A DNA stretch of 64,000 bases from positions 18,502 through 82,501 of the forward strand of contig NZ_JAHLPX010000008.1 in assembly GCF_018918145.1 (NCBI RefSeq). Reading direction: 5' to 3'. This stretch comes from Anaerotignum sp. MSJ-24. Lineage in GTDB: Bacteria > Bacillota > Clostridia > Lachnospirales > Anaerotignaceae. Numbering within the stretch: the stretch's first letter is position 1; each line of letters begins with the position of its first letter. The notes beneath the pieces were generated by a model. The model worked only from the letters and a program-made list of their open reading frames with translations. It did no database searches and was not told where the DNA came from. Both the position numbers and the translations under genes were made by a program. This document shows, piece by piece, positions 62,881-64,000 of the stretch.

Positions 62881-63876
62881 ATGACAAAGGTAGCATTCTA
62901 TGATACCAAGCCTTATGACAAAACATGGTTTAAACCGCTTGCGGAAAAGATGAATCTTGATATAACATTTTTTGAAGCAAGACTCAACAAGGATACGGCA
63001 ATCCTTGCAACAGGAAACGATGCGGTTTGTATATTTGTTAATGATGAGGCAGATAAGGACACACTGGATATTCTTTACAAACAGGGGATTAAAACAATAC
63101 TTTTAAGATGTGCAGGATATAACAATGTTGATTTAAAGGCGGTAGAAGGAAGATTTGATGTTCTTCGTGTTCCCAGCTATTCACCTGAGGCAGTTGCGGA
63201 GTTTGCACTTACACTTCTTCTTGCGGTAAACAGAAATGTACACAGAGCATATCAGAGAACAAGAAACTTCAACTTCTCGATTAACGGACTTATGGGTATT
63301 ACACTCAGCGGAAAAACACTCGGTGTTGTCGGAACAGGTAAAATAGGTCAGGCAATGATAAGCATTATGCAGGGCTTCGGTCTTGATATTATCTGCTACG
63401 ATCCTTATCCTTTAAAAGATCTTAAGGGTGCAAGATATGTTACTATTGATGAGCTTTTTGAAAAATCCGATATAATTTCTTTCCATTGCCCGCTTACAGA
63501 GGAAACAAAGCATATGGTAAATGCAAAAACAATAAGCGAAATGAAGGACGGAGTTATACTTGTAAATACATCAAGAGGTGCTATTGTTGATACACCGGCA
63601 CTTATTGAAGCACTTAAGGAAGGAAAATTCGGCGGCGTAGGTCTTGACGTATACGAGGAAGAGGATGAATATTTCTTTGAGGACCGTTCAAATGAAATCA
63701 TCAGCAATGATGAGCTTTCAAGACTTCTTACATTCCCAAATGTGCTTATAACAAGCCATCAGGCATTCTTTACAACAGAGGCAATGAAAGCCATTGCGGA
63801 AACAACGCTCAAAAATCTTGAGGACAGTATCAACGGAACAATGGATCCTAAAAACACTCTTGCAAAAAGAAAATAA
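62881..63876 (+). CDS. ldhA: D-lactate dehydrogenase (2-hydroxyacid dehydrogenase family)
   Basis: 331 residues, usual for LdhA. NAD motif GVVGTGKIGQAM (about 145-156), catalytic Arg in NTSRGAIVD, the Glu of the LDVYEEED segment and the catalytic His in SHQAFFT are in place; the N-terminal substrate region has YSPEAVAEFAL. It reduces pyruvate to D-lactate, regenerating NAD. AAGGAGGAGA precedes the ATG. A -10 TATAAT at 62821 and an inverted repeat TGAGC/GCTCA (about 62771-62792) lie in the leader. It ends next to a mobile element. Confidence 0.9.
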   Translation: MTKVAFYDTKPYDKTWFKPLAEKMNLDITFFEARLNKDTAILATGNDAVCIFVNDEADKDTLDILYKQGIKTILLRCAGYNNVDLKAVEGRFDVLRVPSYSPEAVAEFALTLLLAVNRNVHRAYQRTRNFNFSINGLMGITLSGKTLGVVGTGKIGQAMISIMQGFGLDIICYDPYPLKDLKGARYVTIDELFEKSDIISFHCPLTEETKHMVNAKTISEMKDGVILVNTSRGAIVDTPALIEALKEGKFGGVGLDVYEEEDEYFFEDRSNEIISNDELSRLLTFPNVLITSHQAFFTTEAMKAIAETTLKNLEDSINGTMDPKNTLAKRK

Positions 63877-63887
63877 GAATTAATCAA

Positions 63888-64000
63888 AACCACTAGTTAA
63901 ACTAGTGGTTTGTACTCGCCCTAGAAGGGCGTATTACAGGCGCAGCATCTTAAGATGCATTGAATGGATTCCGCCAACCGCATTACTATCTCTGGCAGCC
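63888..64000 (-). mobile_element. end of an IS200/IS605-type element, cut by window edge
   Basis: Three hairpins follow each other: aaccactagt/actagtggtt (63888-63910), cgccct/agggcg (63917-63931) and the palindrome gcatcttaagatgc (63945-63958). The first two lie just after the stop of a TnpB-like minus-strand frame, as expected for the right end of IS200/IS605 elements, whose subterminal hairpins are recognised by TnpA and form the 3' part of the omega RNA. Boundaries cannot be fixed. Confidence 0.5.
63934..64000 (-). CDS. C-terminal end of a TnpB-like protein (partial)
   Basis: The last 21 codons, read on the minus strand from the window edge to the TAA at 63936-63934, give AARDSNAVGGIHSMHLKMLRL. 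RDSNA fits the RuvC-III motif (RDxNA) that ends TnpB/OrfB proteins; its Asp is the catalytic residue. Only this end is visible, so intact or broken state of the gene is unknown. Confidence 0.5.
   Translation of the reverse strand, partial: AARDSNAVGGIHSMHLKMLRL

Noticed and set aside
1..64000. CRISPR array or prophage
   Set aside because: No regularly spaced direct repeats, cas genes, integrase or phage structural genes were seen.

Overview
This window comes from a low-GC, Gram-positive, anaerobic spore-forming bacterium of the class Clostridia; a Lachnospirales-like lineage is likely, but the species cannot be named from the sequence. The evidence is AT-rich intergenic DNA, strong GGAGG ribosome binding sites, the sporulation genes spoIIE and spoIID, a T-box leader on ileS, pyruvate phosphate dikinase, an ECF sigma/DUF4179 pair and S-layer homology proteins. 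Both strands are used, mostly in short operons separated by clear intrinsic terminators.

Left third (1-22200). A cut membrane protein, an SDR dehydrogenase and an ECF sigma/anti-sigma-like pair lead into a selenium-molybdenum block: a ModE-type regulator diverges from yqeC-yqeB-selD. After an unknown membrane protein and a minus-strand pair (malate/lactate dehydrogenase-like, threonine aldolase-like) come ssnA and ygfK. Together these genes mark the trait in which SelD supplies selenium for a labile cofactor of molybdenum hydroxylases; the hydroxylase itself is not in the window. A large HTH regulator diverges from a propionate-type CoA-transferase, followed by a lipoprotein and an iron(II) uptake operon (two feoA, feoB, a Cys-rich FeoB-associated peptide, DUF2325, DUF3793) with DtxR/IdeR-like palindromes.

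Middle (22300-43400). An esterase, tRNA-Lys(CUU), the CCA-adding enzyme, a CotS-like pseudokinase, an acidic PEGA membrane protein and a phosphohexomutase are followed by spoIIE, tilS, hpt, ftsH, coaX and dusB. This order recalls the Bacillus spoIIE-dusB region, but a stalk-domain protein, a FlK-like thioesterase, argF and a small acidic protein are interleaved. A convergent ppdK closes the block.

Right third (43400-64000). A truncated rhodanese fragment with its own promoter and terminator, a LytTR/GHKL two-component system, a small LemA-like protein, nicotinate phosphoribosyltransferase, T-box-controlled ileS, two paralogous SLH proteins flanking an archaeal/plant-type D-aminoacyl-tRNA deacylase, a radical SAM protein, a membrane protein, spoIID, an MFS carrier with glpK, and D-lactate dehydrogenase with a Rex-like site. 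The right edge appears to enter an IS200/IS605-type element: hairpins and the last codons of a minus-strand TnpB-like gene.

All calls rest on reading the sequence and on family knowledge; no database search was run.
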